Position numbers and translations under genes: made by a program | Shown: piece by piece, positions 15,603-25,081 of the stretch | Layout of the letters: every line of letters starts with the position of its first letter | Numbering within the stretch: position 1 is the stretch's first letter | The notes under the pieces: model-generated | Databases searched by the model: none | What the model was told of the DNA's origin: nothing | What the model saw: only the letters and a program-made list of their open reading frames with translations | NCBI GenBank assembly: GCA_903859705.1 | Contig: CAIONQ010000105.1 | Span: 1-64,000, forward strand | From: an uncultured Chthonomonas sp. | GTDB taxonomy: Bacteria > Armatimonadota > Chthonomonadetes > Chthonomonadales > Chthonomonadaceae | Reading direction: 5' to 3' | Length of the DNA: 64,000 nucleotides

Positions 15603-16471
15603 TACGGGACCTGGCCGATTACCGAGTTCAGATCGCCCCACTGATAGGTGTTGGTATCTGTAACTACAACAGCGGTCTCAGAAAGACCCGGGTGCAGGTT
15701 GGTACCAGCGTACATCTGCGCCAGGCGCTGGAACTTTGCGTGTCCATCGGTGAAGGCAACGTTGTCGCCCTGGGTGTGTCGGTTGATGGTCCATCCGGTG
15801 AAGTTCGGAGTAGCTGCGCCTGCAGTTGTCCAGTCCCATCCGCCATGTACACCATTGTAGTAGGTGCACGTAAGTGGTGCGGGAACGATGGCTGCGTACT
15901 GCGCCGGTGCCTGAACAAGGGAGAAGCCATGCTCGATGTTGGTTGGCATTGGGTCTGCTGTGCCCTGGTATGCAGAATCTGCGTACAGGATGGTGCCAGC
16001 CGGGCGGCTTACAGAAGCGTAAGAAACGCCCTGAGCGCCGTTTGCGGTGCAGTTCAGCCAGATGCTCAGGCCAAGGTAGTTGTAACCGAGGTTACCGTAT
16101 ACCTGCCAGTTGCCATACCATGCAAGAGGACCACCGCCCCAGATACCAAATGGATCGGGAGCAGACGGGCAGTGGTAGATCTGCCAGGACTTGGTGTAAG
16201 GGTCCTGCAGCTTTGCCCAGTAGTAGGTGCCCTGTGCCGGATCGTAGGTAAAGGCAGGGACCATCGTCTCGTCATAGTCCTGAAGGTACATCTGCCACGC
16301 CAGACCAGCCTGCTTCATGTTAGAAAGGCAGCTGGTGGTGCGAGCTTTCTCGCGAGCCTGGGCGAAAACAGGGAACAGGATCGCTGCCAGAATGGCGATG
16401 ATTGCGATGACGACGAGGAGTTCAATCAGCGTGAAACCAGACGCCTTTCGGCTGTTGGTTCGGTAGGACAT
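15602..16471 (-). CDS. type II secretion/type IV pilin-like prepilin, DUF1559-type
   Basis: 289 residues. The signal [19 protein letters not shown] is followed by [20 protein letters not shown], almost identical to the first prepilin over the N-terminal 45 residues. The globular part diverges but keeps QDYDETM, an aromatic/Asn-rich core and the [10 protein letters not shown] motif near residue 245. The start ATG is preceded by GGAGGG. It is expressed from a good sigma70-type promoter at 16641-16669 and coupled to the lipoprotein at 15363. Probably a substrate of the prepilin peptidase PilD; the assembly machinery is not encoded in this window. Confidence 0.88.
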   Translation of the reverse strand: MSYRTNSRKASGFTLIELLVVIAIIAILAAILFPVFAQAREKARTTSCLSNMKQAGLAWQMYLQDYDETMVPAFTYDPAQGTYYWAKLQDPYTKSWQIYHCPSAPDPFGIWGGGPLAWYGNWQVYGNLGYNYLGLSIWLNCTANGAQGVSYASVSRPAGTILYADSAYQGTADPMPTNIEHGFSLVQAPAQYAAIVPAPLTCTYYNGVHGGWDWTTAGAATPNFTGWTINRHTQGDNVAFTDGHAKFQRLAQMYAGTNLHPGLSETAVVVTDTNTYQWGDLNSVIGQVP

Positions 16472-16810
16472 TTGCGAGACCCTCCAAATAAAAAGACTGA
16501 CACTGCGACAGCAGAGCAGACATCGTTTGTCACAAGTTTACGAGTTAACAGGGGAAATCGACTTGCGGCGCTTCCATGTGCCCGGATACCAGTGACGAAC
16601 CTATCGGTAAATGTGTGGAATATTTCACCGACGTGAGTCAAGTTTAGATCATTGTCAGAATTTTGTCAAGATATACAATGCTTTAAATGAAAATGATGAA
16701 CATTATGCTGTGATTAATGCGTCTTTAACGTTCAACGTGCTGCAATTGAACGTGAATCGGTGGGTGTCTTATTAAAGTTCGATTTATGCTTGCCTGAATC
16801 TATTGCAATT
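16472..16810. other. 339-nt gap holding the second prepilin promoter and leader
   Basis: No gene. The right half is strongly A/T-rich. The prepilin promoter is at 16641-16669, giving a leader of about 160 nt. The maf stop lies at the other edge and no hairpin terminator for maf is evident. Confidence 0.5.
16641..16669 (-). promoter_or_regulatory. sigma70-type promoter of the second prepilin gene
   Basis: Minus strand: TTGACA (16669-16664) and TAAACT (16646-16641) with a 17-nt spacer. The expected start point is near 16634, about 160 nt before the prepilin ATG. Confidence 0.6.
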
Positions 16811-17461
16811 TTAGCCGATAACTGGAGGCATGGCGGTGCGATTATGCCACCACTCCATGCCTGCTTTTTCCAGCAGTTTTCCAGTAAGACATAGTGGCAG
16901 GCCAACGACATTATAAAAATCGCCATCAAATCGCTCTATAAATGGTGCGGCGTAGCCCTGAGCTCCGTAGGCTCCCGCTTTATCCATGGGTTCACCAGTA
17001 TCAATGTAGTCATTAATAACATTATCTGGTAGGTTGCGGAATACCACACGCGTTTTTTCTGTGCCAGCTGCCACAACCGCTGTTTCGGCCGTTTGAGGGT
17101 CAAACCGTATGATAGCCACACCTGTATATACCCAGTGTGGTTTGCCAGCCATGGCCCGGATCATTCTGAACGCGTCATCACGATCTGTGGGTTTGCCCAG
17201 TGGCAACCCGATTTCTGACTCGGATAGGGTAACCAGTGTGTCTGCGCCTATAACGAGAGTATCGGCAGAGGTAAGCCTGGCCGCCGTTTCTTTCGCCTTT
17301 TCTGCTGCAAGAAGGCTAACAAGCCCCGGGAGAGATACTGGGTGGGTGGGTGGGGGAGGTTCGTCATATCTGCTGGGCACAACTTCATATGGGTGACCCA
17401 GCAGGGAAAGCAGTTCACGGCGCCTGGGAGACGCTGATGCAAGAACGAGGCGGTAACTCAT
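16811..17461 (-). CDS. maf: Maf-family nucleoside triphosphate pyrophosphatase
   Basis: 216 residues. It begins LVLASASPRRRELLSLLG, the phosphate-binding signature of Maf. GADTLV (near residue 73), GKPTDRDDA and DKAGAYGAQG with the closing NVVGLPL are all conserved. Maf proteins hydrolyse dTTP, UTP and modified nucleotides to monophosphates and are tied to septum inhibition and house-cleaning. The ATG overlaps the stop of the upstream response-regulator gene (ATGA), so maf is second in a two-gene operon. The C-terminal ~15 residues (MEWWHNRTAMPPVIG) extend beyond the core fold. Confidence 0.92.
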   Translation of the reverse strand: MSYRLVLASASPRRRELLSLLGHPYEVVPSRYDEPPPPTHPVSLPGLVSLLAAEKAKETAARLTSADTLVIGADTLVTLSESEIGLPLGKPTDRDDAFRMIRAMAGKPHWVYTGVAIIRFDPQTAETAVVAAGTEKTRVVFRNLPDNVINDYIDTGEPMDKAGAYGAQGYAAPFIERFDGDFYNVVGLPLCLTGKLLEKAGMEWWHNRTAMPPVIG

Positions 17462-18036
17462 ATGAGATCGGCAGCGGTAACGATGCTCTGTGCGATCTCT
17501 CGCATCTTCTTGTTCTGGTTACGGGCCTGGAAATGAATGCGCTTAAAGGCTTCCTCTTCAGACATTCCGTGGCGATCCATAAGAATACCCTTGGCACGCT
17601 CTATCAGTTTGCGTGTTTCAAGAGTGTCTTTAAGGTCATCAATCTCTTTGCGCTGAGCCTGGATTTGCTTAAACCGCGCTATTGCCATTTCAATGGCAGG
17701 AGCAAGATCTTCTTTGCGAAATGGCTTCATTAAGTACGCAAGGGCACCTGTAGCGCTGGCCTGTTCCACCAATTCCTGCTCGTTAAACGAGCTCAGGAAT
17801 AGGATTGCGCAGGGCACATCATCCAGAATCATGCGTGCCGCTTCGATGCCATCCAGCACCGGCATCTTGATATCCATGATCACAACATCGGGTTTATGCA
17901 ACCGAGTCAGTTCGACGGCCTGCTGACCATCTGCCGCTTCCGCAACAACAATGTGACCAAGCTTTTCAAGACGAGCACGAATAATCGTACGTGTCAACTG
18001 CTCATCTTCGGCAATTAGAGCCCTAAGGCACTCCAT
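17458..18036 (-). CDS. ANTAR-domain response regulator (transcription antiterminator type)
   Basis: 192 residues. An N-terminal receiver domain has the acidic pair ED at 10-11, the phosphoacceptor Asp in VVIMDIKMP near residue 55, the Ser of LFLSSF and the Lys in LMKPF. A coiled segment (IQAQRKEIDDLKDTLETRKLIERAKG) leads into the ANTAR domain ILMDRHGMSEEEAFKRIHFQA. ANTAR proteins bind paired hexaloop hairpins in nascent RNA and prevent termination. No histidine kinase is adjacent. It is translationally coupled to maf downstream. On the minus strand TATAAT at 18116-18111 could be its -10 box, with only a poor -35. Confidence 0.9.
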   Translation of the reverse strand: MECLRALIAEDEQLTRTIIRARLEKLGHIVVAEAADGQQAVELTRLHKPDVVIMDIKMPVLDGIEAARMILDDVPCAILFLSSFNEQELVEQASATGALAYLMKPFRKEDLAPAIEMAIARFKQIQAQRKEIDDLKDTLETRKLIERAKGILMDRHGMSEEEAFKRIHFQARNQNKKMREIAQSIVTAADLI

Positions 18037-18390
18037 ATCACAATGCTCCCTGGCTGGAGAACGTCGTCAGATTAACACAGGCAACGGTACCGTGCGCATT
18101 TTCTCGCTTAATTATACCGCATTCCGGCCAATTAATTCCGTGTTGTTCTGCACAAGCTGTATAGCACCCCGGCTTACAGCGTTTCTATTGAAGAGTGTAC
18201 GAGCGTGCATCGTCCATATGCATAGTTTTCGATTGACTGACAGACGATCATTTCATTTCTGTCTCATTTTGACGCTACGATTACGCAACTGTTCCCGATT
18301 TAATGCATAAACTCCTGCACAATGCGCAAAACCTTCGGTTTCGGTTGCCCAACAGAGGGTTTTGGCCACGTTGGCGTCGAAACATTGGAT
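18037..18390. other. 354-nt divergent gap between the ANTAR regulator and hyuA
   Basis: Must hold promoters for both directions. Only a minus-strand TATAAT (18116-18111) is distinct. Plus-strand TTGACT and TTGACG hexamers near 18233 and 18270 lack correctly spaced -10 boxes. No gene and no clear paired hexaloop hairpins were seen. Confidence 0.4.
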
Positions 18391-20445
18391 ATGACACAGT
18401 ACTTGATAATTGGTGTGGATACTGGCGGTACTTTCACCGACCTGGTTATCAGAACCATTGATAACAGGCTCCTGGTTGCAAAGATTCCCGGCACACCAGC
18501 AAACCCTGCAAACAGCGTGATTGCCGCTATTTTGACTGCACGCGAACGTTATGGAGTTAGCGACTCTGCTCTGCTTGTTCATGGAACCACAGTAGCAACC
18601 AATGCCCTGCTAGAACGCAAAGGGGCACGCACCGCGCTCATAACAACACGTGGGTTTAAAGATGTGTTAGCCATTGGCAGGCAAACGCGAAGTAGCCTAT
18701 ACACATTTACACCATCACGTCCGGCTCCCTTAATTAACGCAGAAGACTGTTTTGAAGTTGATGAGAGAGTTGATTGGCTTGGGGACGAGCTCTTCGCTAT
18801 TTCGAAAGACGGTGCCGCAGCGCTTGCACAGGACCTCGCTGCACGGGGGTATGAATCGGCAGCGGTTTGCTTTCTCTTCTCGTACCTTAACTCCAGCCAT
18901 GAAGCGATTATGAATGATGCACTAGAAGACGCTGGCTTTATGACCTCCGCATCTCACCTGGTTGCTCCTGAGCCACGGGAGTATGAGCGCACGGCCTGCA
19001 CTGTAGGTAATGCTTTTGTGGCACCGGTGCTTAGCAGATACCTTGGTACCCTAAACTCGCGCCTTGATGAGGTCAATTGCCACAGGTTACGTGTGATGCA
19101 ATCTGATGGCGGTTCGCTTGTACCAGGGGAAGCGGCACGGCTTGCAATTAGAACGGCACTATCTGGCCCGGCAGGAGGTGTGAGGGCTGCCGAACATCTG
19201 GCGCAATCACTTGGCATCAACAACCTCATTACCTTTGATATGGGGGGCACCAGCACAGATGTGGCCATGCTGCTGGATGGAAAATGCGGCGTAGTGAACG
19301 AAGGTCAGATTGGCCCAACACCTCTCCGATCTGCAATGTACGATATCCATACGGTGGGTGCTGGCGGTGGATCGATAGCCTGCCTGGATAGCGCCGGAGC
19401 GCTGCGCGTTGGGCCGCAGAGTGCGGGCGCTGATCCCGGGCCGGCCGCCTATGGGCGCGGTGCGCATTTAACTGTAACAGACGCGAATTTGCTGCTTGGC
19501 CGCCTGCCGGCAGCCCTGCCGCTTGCTGGTGCAGTGCGGATGGATGTGGCACGGACCGAAGCTTTGTTTGTAAGCCTGGCAGAAAGCATGGGTGTTGCCG
19601 CCCCCAGCGCGGCAGCGGCCGTTATTGAACTCGCAAACCAGACCATGGCGAGGGCTGTTCGGCATGTTACTACCGAAAGGGGATTGGACGTACAACGCTG
19701 CACATTGCTTAGTTTTGGTGGAGCTGGTGGATTGCATGCGTGCCACCTTGCAGATCTACTGGGAATCACGCGTGTTGTTGTGCCCAGATATCCCGGTGCA
19801 TTTTCTGCGGCTGGGCTCTGTATGTCTGGCGTATCCCGAGAGTTTGTTCAACAGTTTCCTGCCAGAACACTATTATCGGGAGCAGCAGCACTGTTGAGCA
19901 GAGCAGTTGCGACGCTACGGCAAAACGCTGTAGCGTGGATGCAGCAGCAGGGTATTGATACGGAAGCTTGGTCAGGAACTATGGTGGCAGACATACGGTA
20001 CCGGGGGCAGGCGTACGACCTCAAGGTGCCAGGTGTGATTGACCCCGTTTCTGCGGTAAATGAACACGCACTTGATATGCTGATTTCATCCTTTCATGCT
20101 CTGCATCGTCAGCGTTTTGGGCACGCAGATCAAACACAGCCAACAGAGATATCTGCCTTGAGGCTTGTAGCTGTTGATAACCAGGATTTCATTGCGATGG
20201 ATGCCACATTGCCGCACGCGCCTTCGCAACCTATGGATGTACTAACACTATATAGTAACGAGAGCTGGCAAGAGGCAGACTTATACTGGCGACCACACCT
20301 TGCAACCGGGCAGCAATTTGCTGGCCCGGCAATTATTGCGCAGGAAGATGCAACCCTATACGTTCCTGATGGTTGGATGTGTGATACGCATGTATCAGGG
20401 AACTTGATTCTAACATCTTCTGGTTACAAGGCAGGTGTGCAGTGA
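18391..20445 (+). CDS. HyuA-type hydantoinase/oxoprolinase family protein
   Basis: 684 residues, normal for the HyuA (N-methylhydantoinase A/acetone carboxylase beta) family. The N-terminal ASKHA-type nucleotide-binding motif is IIGVDTGGTFTDLV. HGTTVATNALLERKGARTALITTRGF is the family signature; SGPAGGVRAA, FDMGGTSTDVA and HTVGAGGGSIA mark the second nucleotide-binding half. These proteins use ATP to open hydantoin or 5-oxoproline-like rings, usually with a HyuB partner. No hyuB is present here. The chosen ATG at 18391 begins the fold directly. It overlaps the muramidase gene by 4 nt (GTGA), which suggests a substrate linked to cell-wall turnover, but this is inference. Confidence 0.85.
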   Translation: MTQYLIIGVDTGGTFTDLVIRTIDNRLLVAKIPGTPANPANSVIAAILTARERYGVSDSALLVHGTTVATNALLERKGARTALITTRGFKDVLAIGRQTRSSLYTFTPSRPAPLINAEDCFEVDERVDWLGDELFAISKDGAAALAQDLAARGYESAAVCFLFSYLNSSHEAIMNDALEDAGFMTSASHLVAPEPREYERTACTVGNAFVAPVLSRYLGTLNSRLDEVNCHRLRVMQSDGGSLVPGEAARLAIRTALSGPAGGVRAAEHLAQSLGINNLITFDMGGTSTDVAMLLDGKCGVVNEGQIGPTPLRSAMYDIHTVGAGGGSIACLDSAGALRVGPQSAGADPGPAAYGRGAHLTVTDANLLLGRLPAALPLAGAVRMDVARTEALFVSLAESMGVAAPSAAAAVIELANQTMARAVRHVTTERGLDVQRCTLLSFGGAGGLHACHLADLLGITRVVVPRYPGAFSAAGLCMSGVSREFVQQFPARTLLSGAAALLSRAVATLRQNAVAWMQQQGIDTEAWSGTMVADIRYRGQAYDLKVPGVIDPVSAVNEHALDMLISSFHALHRQRFGHADQTQPTEISALRLVAVDNQDFIAMDATLPHAPSQPMDVLTLYSNESWQEADLYWRPHLATGQQFAGPAIIAQEDATLYVPDGWMCDTHVSGNLILTSSGYKAGVQ

Positions 20446-21575
20446 ATGCACGAACGATGCCTGGATTGGATGTGCTATTAGGCAATGGTGCCGCACAGTT
20501 AAAGAATAAACGTGTTGGCTTAATCACTAATCAAACCGGCGTAACCGTGGATGGCACGCAGAATGCAGATGCATTGCTGGCTCTTGGTGTTAACGTAAAG
20601 GCGCTCTTCAGCCCGGAGCATGGCATTCGAGGATTGCTGGATACACACGTTGTAGATGGCCGCGATTTGGGAACGGGCCTGCCCATTTACAGCCTTTATG
20701 GGGAGAACAAAGCTCCCCAGCAACAACAACTCGCCTCGCTGGATGCCCTGGTTTTTGACGTGCAGGATGCTGGAGCCCGATTTTACACGTACAGCTCCAC
20801 ACTGGGATTATGTATGGAGGCTGCCTCAAAGTATGGAATTGAGTTCATAGTTTTAGATAGGCCAAACCCGATAGGTGGTTTAGCCATTGAGGGCCCCAAT
20901 GCAGAGGACAGTTTGTTGAGCTTTGTTGCCTATCACACCGTGCCCACACGCCATGGCTTAACATCGGGCGAGCTTGCAATGCTGTATAATTCAGAGAAGC
21001 AATTGCATTGCCAACTCAATGTGGTGCCCTGCAGGCACTGGCGCAGAGATATGCTGTGGGATGCAACCGGGCTGGCGTGGATCAATCCTTCACCCAACAT
21101 GCGTTCGTTTACACAGGCTTTGCTGTACCCGGGAATCTGCCCCCTTGAAGTTACCAATGTAAGTGTTGGTAGAGGCACAGACACACCTTTCGAGCACTTT
21201 GGTGCCCCGTGGTTGGATGCATTACGCTTTGCAGATACTCTGAGAGCTATGAACCTGCCAGGAGTGAGCTTCGTGCCGGTGCACTTCACGCCGCAATCCA
21301 GCACGTTTGCCGGGATTCGGTGCGCGGGCATCAATGTTGTTATATCAGATCGCGCGAGATTTCATCCTGTGCTTACAGGCCTTGCAGTGATGGAAGCACT
21401 TCTGAAAACGCATCGTAGTGAGTGGAACCCACATCGTGTTGAGACGCTGCTTGGCTCCAGGGAGCTTCTGCTTCGTTTACAGCAGGGTGCAAGTGCCCGG
21501 GGCCTAACAGCATTGCTAAAGCACGACAGAGAGGTGTTTGAGGCACGCCGCCGCCCGTGCCTGATTTACGGATAG
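20442..21575 (+). CDS. namZ: exo-beta-N-acetylmuramidase, NamZ/DUF1343 family
   Basis: 377 residues. It matches DUF1343 throughout: GLDVLL near the start, KNKRVGLITNQTGVTVDG, the LFSPEHGIRG motif, YSLYGENKAP, FDVQDAGARFYTY, DRPNPIGG, PNMRSFTQALLYPG and NVSVGRGTDTPFEHFGAPW. NamZ-type enzymes release MurNAc from the non-reducing end of peptidoglycan fragments and are generally exported. No signal peptide is visible here, so this copy may act in the cytoplasm. The GTG start overlaps the hyuA stop, and a sugar kinase follows after 8 nt, giving a coherent wall-recycling operon. Confidence 0.88.
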   Translation: MNARTMPGLDVLLGNGAAQLKNKRVGLITNQTGVTVDGTQNADALLALGVNVKALFSPEHGIRGLLDTHVVDGRDLGTGLPIYSLYGENKAPQQQQLASLDALVFDVQDAGARFYTYSSTLGLCMEAASKYGIEFIVLDRPNPIGGLAIEGPNAEDSLLSFVAYHTVPTRHGLTSGELAMLYNSEKQLHCQLNVVPCRHWRRDMLWDATGLAWINPSPNMRSFTQALLYPGICPLEVTNVSVGRGTDTPFEHFGAPWLDALRFADTLRAMNLPGVSFVPVHFTPQSSTFAGIRCAGINVVISDRARFHPVLTGLAVMEALLKTHRSEWNPHRVETLLGSRELLLRLQQGASARGLTALLKHDREVFEARRRPCLIYG

Positions 21576-21583
21576 GAATACAG

Positions 21584-22516
21584 ATGTCATACGCTTCAGA
21601 CGTAATTGTGTACGGAACGGTGTGTTTGGACCTGCTATGGCGAGTAGAGTCTTTGCCACCTCCGGGCGGTTACGTTGAGATAATAGAAGAGAAGAAGGCC
21701 ATTGGAGGCGAGGCTGCCAATACTGCAGTGGCTCTGGCAAAGTGGGGAGTGCGTACTGCCCTTGTTGGTAACCCGATTGGTACCGACCCGGATGGCGTGC
21801 TGCTGATGGACCTGTTTGGCAGGGATGTTCCGGAACTGAGCCTGGAGTACCTTGAGGTATCAGACAGTGTAAACACTCCGTATTGCGTGTGTATGGCAAC
21901 TCCAGACGGGCAGCGCACGATGATTGGGTATCGGTTTGCGAACCTTACCTGTACGCCACTTGATGAACAACTGGCTGCCGGTGCCAGGTGGTTTACGGTA
22001 GAACCCAATGCCTACGAATCTGGCATTGCTGCTGCACATGCCGCTGCGGCTGCCGGAGCAAAAGTGATTTCAATGGATTACGCGCGGGAGCCCCTTGTTA
22101 ACAGTGTGGCATCGGTAATACTTACCTCCAGCGAGCATGTTGGGCGCTCGCTATCGATTCCGGAACTCACCGAGTTTGCCGTTTCCGTTCGAGATACCTA
22201 CAATAAGCCCGTTATAGTTACTGTTGGAGACAAAGGTTGCATTCTTGCGCGGCCCATCAAAGATGGGGTAGGGGGCGATGTTGTTCGTTTCCGTGCATAT
22301 CAGGCCCCTGCAGTTGTGGATACAACAGGCAGTGGTGACGTTTTCAGGGCGGGTGTATTGTACAGTTTAAACGGTGGAGAATCGCTGGAGAATGCGATTA
22401 AGTTTGGAGCGGCCGCCGCTTCATTGAACTGTGCGCAAATGGGAGGGTGGGGCGGTGTTCGCCCCGTGAATGAGATAATCCATCACCGAGATACAGCGCC
22501 GTTCAATCCGCTTTAA
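21584..22516 (+). CDS. PfkB/ribokinase-family carbohydrate kinase
   Basis: 310 residues from the ATG at 21584, preceded by AGGAA. The N-terminal GGEAANTAVALAKWG is the PfkB first signature and DTTGSGDVFRAGVL (near residue 245) the second, with the catalytic base Asp in G-S-G-D. The family phosphorylates sugars or nucleosides. Sitting 8 nt after a MurNAc-releasing enzyme, it could phosphorylate an amino sugar such as MurNAc, but the sequence does not fix the substrate. It converges on the cysteine desulfurase gene with an 8-nt gap. Confidence 0.85.
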   Translation: MSYASDVIVYGTVCLDLLWRVESLPPPGGYVEIIEEKKAIGGEAANTAVALAKWGVRTALVGNPIGTDPDGVLLMDLFGRDVPELSLEYLEVSDSVNTPYCVCMATPDGQRTMIGYRFANLTCTPLDEQLAAGARWFTVEPNAYESGIAAAHAAAAAGAKVISMDYAREPLVNSVASVILTSSEHVGRSLSIPELTEFAVSVRDTYNKPVIVTVGDKGCILARPIKDGVGGDVVRFRAYQAPAVVDTTGSGDVFRAGVLYSLNGGESLENAIKFGAAAASLNCAQMGGWGGVRPVNEIIHHRDTAPFNPL

Positions 22517-22524
22517 GAAGTTTG

Positions 22525-23691
22525 TTATAGTTCGGCTCTATCACGCAGCCGGGTTACGATATCTGCAACCGCCCTCACCGTGGTGGCAAGTTCATGTTGC
22601 GTGGTACATCTTCCCGTGCTGAACCGAACTCCCCCAGAGGCTTCAGCGCGCGGTAATCCAATGGCTGAAAGCACATGGGATGGCTCTATGGATCCAGAAG
22701 AGCATGCAGCCCCACTGGATGCACAGATGCCCTTTCTATCCAGATTCATCAGCAATGTGGAACCATCCACACCGTCAAATGAAAAATTTGCGTTTGAGCA
22801 TAGCCTCTGCGTTGGGTGGCCATTGAGCCTTGCGCCTGGCACGGCAGCCATCATATCCGCCACAAATGCGCTAGTAATATCAGCAATCTTCGGTGCTTCT
22901 TCTGCCATCCGCGCCTTCGCCAGTTGGGCTGCTTTGCCGAAGCCAATCAAACCTGGCACGTTTTCTGTTCCTGCGCGCCTCTCCCGTTCCTGTCCCCCGC
23001 CATGAATTTGCGGGTTTATTTTCAATCCGTTGCATGCAAACAGTGCGGCAGCACCCTTTGGGCCATAAAACTTGTGCCCGCTTAATGTTAGCAGATCACA
23101 TTGCAAGGTGCTAACACTGATGGGTAAAACTCCGGCAGCCTGTACTGCATCAGTATGAAACAGTGCTCCCCGGGCATGGGTTAATTGAGCGAGCTCAACT
23201 ACGGGCTGTATCGTGCCAATCTCATTATTTGCCAGCATTACCGAAACCAGGGCAGTATCTGCAGTGATAGCTTCCGCTGCAACATTCAGATCGACAATTC
23301 CGTTGGAATCCACCGGTAGGAGCGTTACACGATACCCTGCCTTGCGCAAAACTTCGGCAGCGTGCAGGTTGGCGTGATGTTCAATAGTGCTTATAACCAG
23401 GTGGTTTTTGTTTGATGGAGCTGCCGTAATTACTCCAATAAGAGCCAGGTTATCAGCCTCTGTTCCTGAGGAGGTGAACGTGATCTCAGAGTAATCGGCA
23501 CCGATAAGCGCTGCAACCGAGTCTCTGGCGTCGTCCAGGGCGGCACGTGCCCGCCTGCCAGCGGAGTGCACGCTGGACGGATTGCCGCAGTGGCTAACAG
23601 ACGAGAGCCAGGGCAGGATTATTGCGACTACTTCTGGATCAACAGGAGTTGTGGCAGCATGGTCGAGGTAGATAAATTGGGGCTCGTTCAT
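22525..23691 (-). CDS. cysteine desulfurase, NifS/IscS class
   Basis: 388 residues, class V aminotransferase fold. N-terminal YLDHAATTPVDPEV; the PLP lysine is in LTLSGHKFYGPKG; GGGQERERRAGTENVPG is conserved. The catalytic cysteine lies in CASSGAACSSGSIEPSHVL in the IscS/NifS-type loop near residue 325. The enzyme delivers cysteine sulfur for Fe-S clusters or tRNA thiolation. No iscU or mnmA is adjacent, so the acceptor is unclear. It is a single gene between convergent pfkB and the ftsZ terminator. Confidence 0.92.
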   Translation of the reverse strand: MNEPQFIYLDHAATTPVDPEVVAIILPWLSSVSHCGNPSSVHSAGRRARAALDDARDSVAALIGADYSEITFTSSGTEADNLALIGVITAAPSNKNHLVISTIEHHANLHAAEVLRKAGYRVTLLPVDSNGIVDLNVAAEAITADTALVSVMLANNEIGTIQPVVELAQLTHARGALFHTDAVQAAGVLPISVSTLQCDLLTLSGHKFYGPKGAAALFACNGLKINPQIHGGGQERERRAGTENVPGLIGFGKAAQLAKARMAEEAPKIADITSAFVADMMAAVPGARLNGHPTQRLCSNANFSFDGVDGSTLLMNLDRKGICASSGAACSSGSIEPSHVLSAIGLPRAEASGGVRFSTGRCTTQHELATTVRAVADIVTRLRDRAEL

Positions 23692-23728
23692 GCCCCATTA
23701 TAGCACGGCGATGTATCTCAATTAGCCG

Positions 23729-23772
23729 CAAAAAAAGGAGGTGAACTGCCGGGCTCCTGGCAGTTCGCCTCC
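23729..23772 (-). terminator. intrinsic terminator at the end of the dcw cluster
   Basis: A 14-bp stem with one G-U pair, 23737-23750 against 23759-23772, around an 8-nt loop. On the minus strand it is followed by TTTTTTT. It lies 31 nt after the ftsZ stop. Confidence 0.92.
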
Positions 23773-23803
23773 TCTTACACTTAGATCCGTTCTGTGCGGT
23801 ATT

Positions 23804-25081
23804 TTAGTTTTTCTTGCGCAGGAAGCTAGGGATATCCAGGTTATCACTCGCCGGTTTACGGATCAGCTCTGGTGCAGGAGCTGGCGGCGCAACTGCAGGT
23901 GTTGTTGCCGCAGGCGGTGTTGCTACAGGCGGCGGGGTTACCGGCTGAACTGGTACTGCAGCTTCCGGAACGGGTTGGGCAGCAACATGCGGATCCTGAA
24001 GAGAACCTGGCAGTTTTGGCCACGGCGTTGTTGGTACAGCCTGTGGCTGAACAGCGGGCTGTGAAGCTGGTGCCGGTGTCTGTGTGGGCGTAGAGAAGTA
24101 TCCTGGAGCCGTGCCGGGTGTAAACCCTGTGGCAAGCACTGTAATGCGTACTTCACCTTCCAGGCTAGCATCTGGTACCCATCCAAAGATGATGTTAGCA
24201 TCCACCTGATCGCAAAGCGAGGAAACCTGGTCCGCAGCTTCTGTGAATTCGGCAAGAGTAAGATCGTTGCCAGAAGTTACGTTCACAAGTACGCGGGTAG
24301 CGCCATTGATGCTTGTTTCCAGTAGTTGCGAAGACACCGCATTTTGAGCGGCTTCTACGGCGCGATGATCACCGGCTCCCATACCAATACCCATCAATGC
24401 AGATCCTGCGCCGGTCATTATGGCGCGTACGTCTGCAAAGTCTACATTAATCATGCCCGGGATGGTAATGATATCCGATATACCCTGCACGCCCTGCCTC
24501 AGCACATCATCTGCCACTTTAAAGGCTTCCACCAGGGTCATCCGGCGGTCACCCATAGACATCAGTTTCTCGTTGGGGACGATGATGATGGTATCTACGC
24601 GGCTCTGAAGATTTGCAACACCTTCTGCGGCAAGTCTGCTGCGGCGTGCGCCTTCAAAGGGGAAAGGTTTGGTAACTACGGCAACAGTTAGGGCGCCCAT
24701 TTCGCTGGCAATTTCAGCAATAATTGGCGCTGCGCCGGTACCGGTGCCACCACCCATGCCTGCTGTAATGAACACCATATCGGCGCCATCCAGCATCTTC
24801 TTAATTTCGCTTTTGCTCTCTTCTGCGGCAATTCTTCCGATTTCCGGATTACCGCCGGCCCCAAGGCCACGAGTCGAGTTTTCGCCAAGCTGGAGCTTGC
24901 GCGGGGCCTGCGAGATATTAAGTACCTGGACATCCGTATTCATTGCCAGAAACTCAACGCCCGATAATCCGGCCTCAATCATCCGGTTAACTGCGTTGGT
25001 GCCGCCTCCGCCAACTCCAATTACCTTGATGCGTGCAGAACCCAGCTCGGGCAGTCCTACATTGTACACACTGCTATTCAT
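23804..25081 (-). CDS. ftsZ: cell division GTPase FtsZ
   Basis: 425 residues. [14 protein letters not shown] opens the GTPase domain; the tubulin signature GGGTGTGA is at 110-117; [11 protein letters not shown] is the T7-loop region supplying the catalytic Asp. After about residue 330 comes a Pro/Ala/Gln-rich disordered linker of about 80 residues. The C-terminal peptide [10 protein letters not shown] is the conserved tail that binds FtsA and other partners. It polymerises into the Z-ring at midcell. It is the last gene of the dcw cluster, just after ftsA, and ends at a strong terminator. Confidence 0.98.
   Translation of the reverse strand: MNSSVYNVGLPELGSARIKVIGVGGGGTNAVNRMIEAGLSGVEFLAMNTDVQVLNISQAPRKLQLGENSTRGLGAGGNPEIGRIAAEESKSEIKKMLDGADMVFITAGMGGGTGTGAAPIIAEIASEMGALTVAVVTKPFPFEGARRSRLAAEGVANLQSRVDTIIIVPNEKLMSMGDRRMTLVEAFKVADDVLRQGVQGISDIITIPGMINVDFADVRAIMTGAGSALMGIGMGAGDHRAVEAAQNAVSSQLLETSINGATRVLVNVTSGNDLTLAEFTEAADQVSSLCDQVDANIIFGWVPDASLEGEVRITVLATGFTPGTAPGYFSTPTQTPAPASQPAVQPQAVPTTPWPKLPGSLQDPHVAAQPVPEAAVPVQPVTPPPVATPPAATTPAVAPPAPAPELIRKPASDNLDIPSFLRKKN

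Noticed and set aside
15527-16636. Long plus-strand frame of 369 codons opposite the second prepilin
   Set aside because: The minus-strand prepilin has a complete signal motif, ribosome-binding site, promoter and coupled partner; the opposite frame shows no domain or start signal.
18322-18390. An extended N-terminus for the HyuA-type protein
   Set aside because: The nucleotide-binding fold begins right after the ATG at 18391, and the extra residues have no ribosome-binding site or family match.
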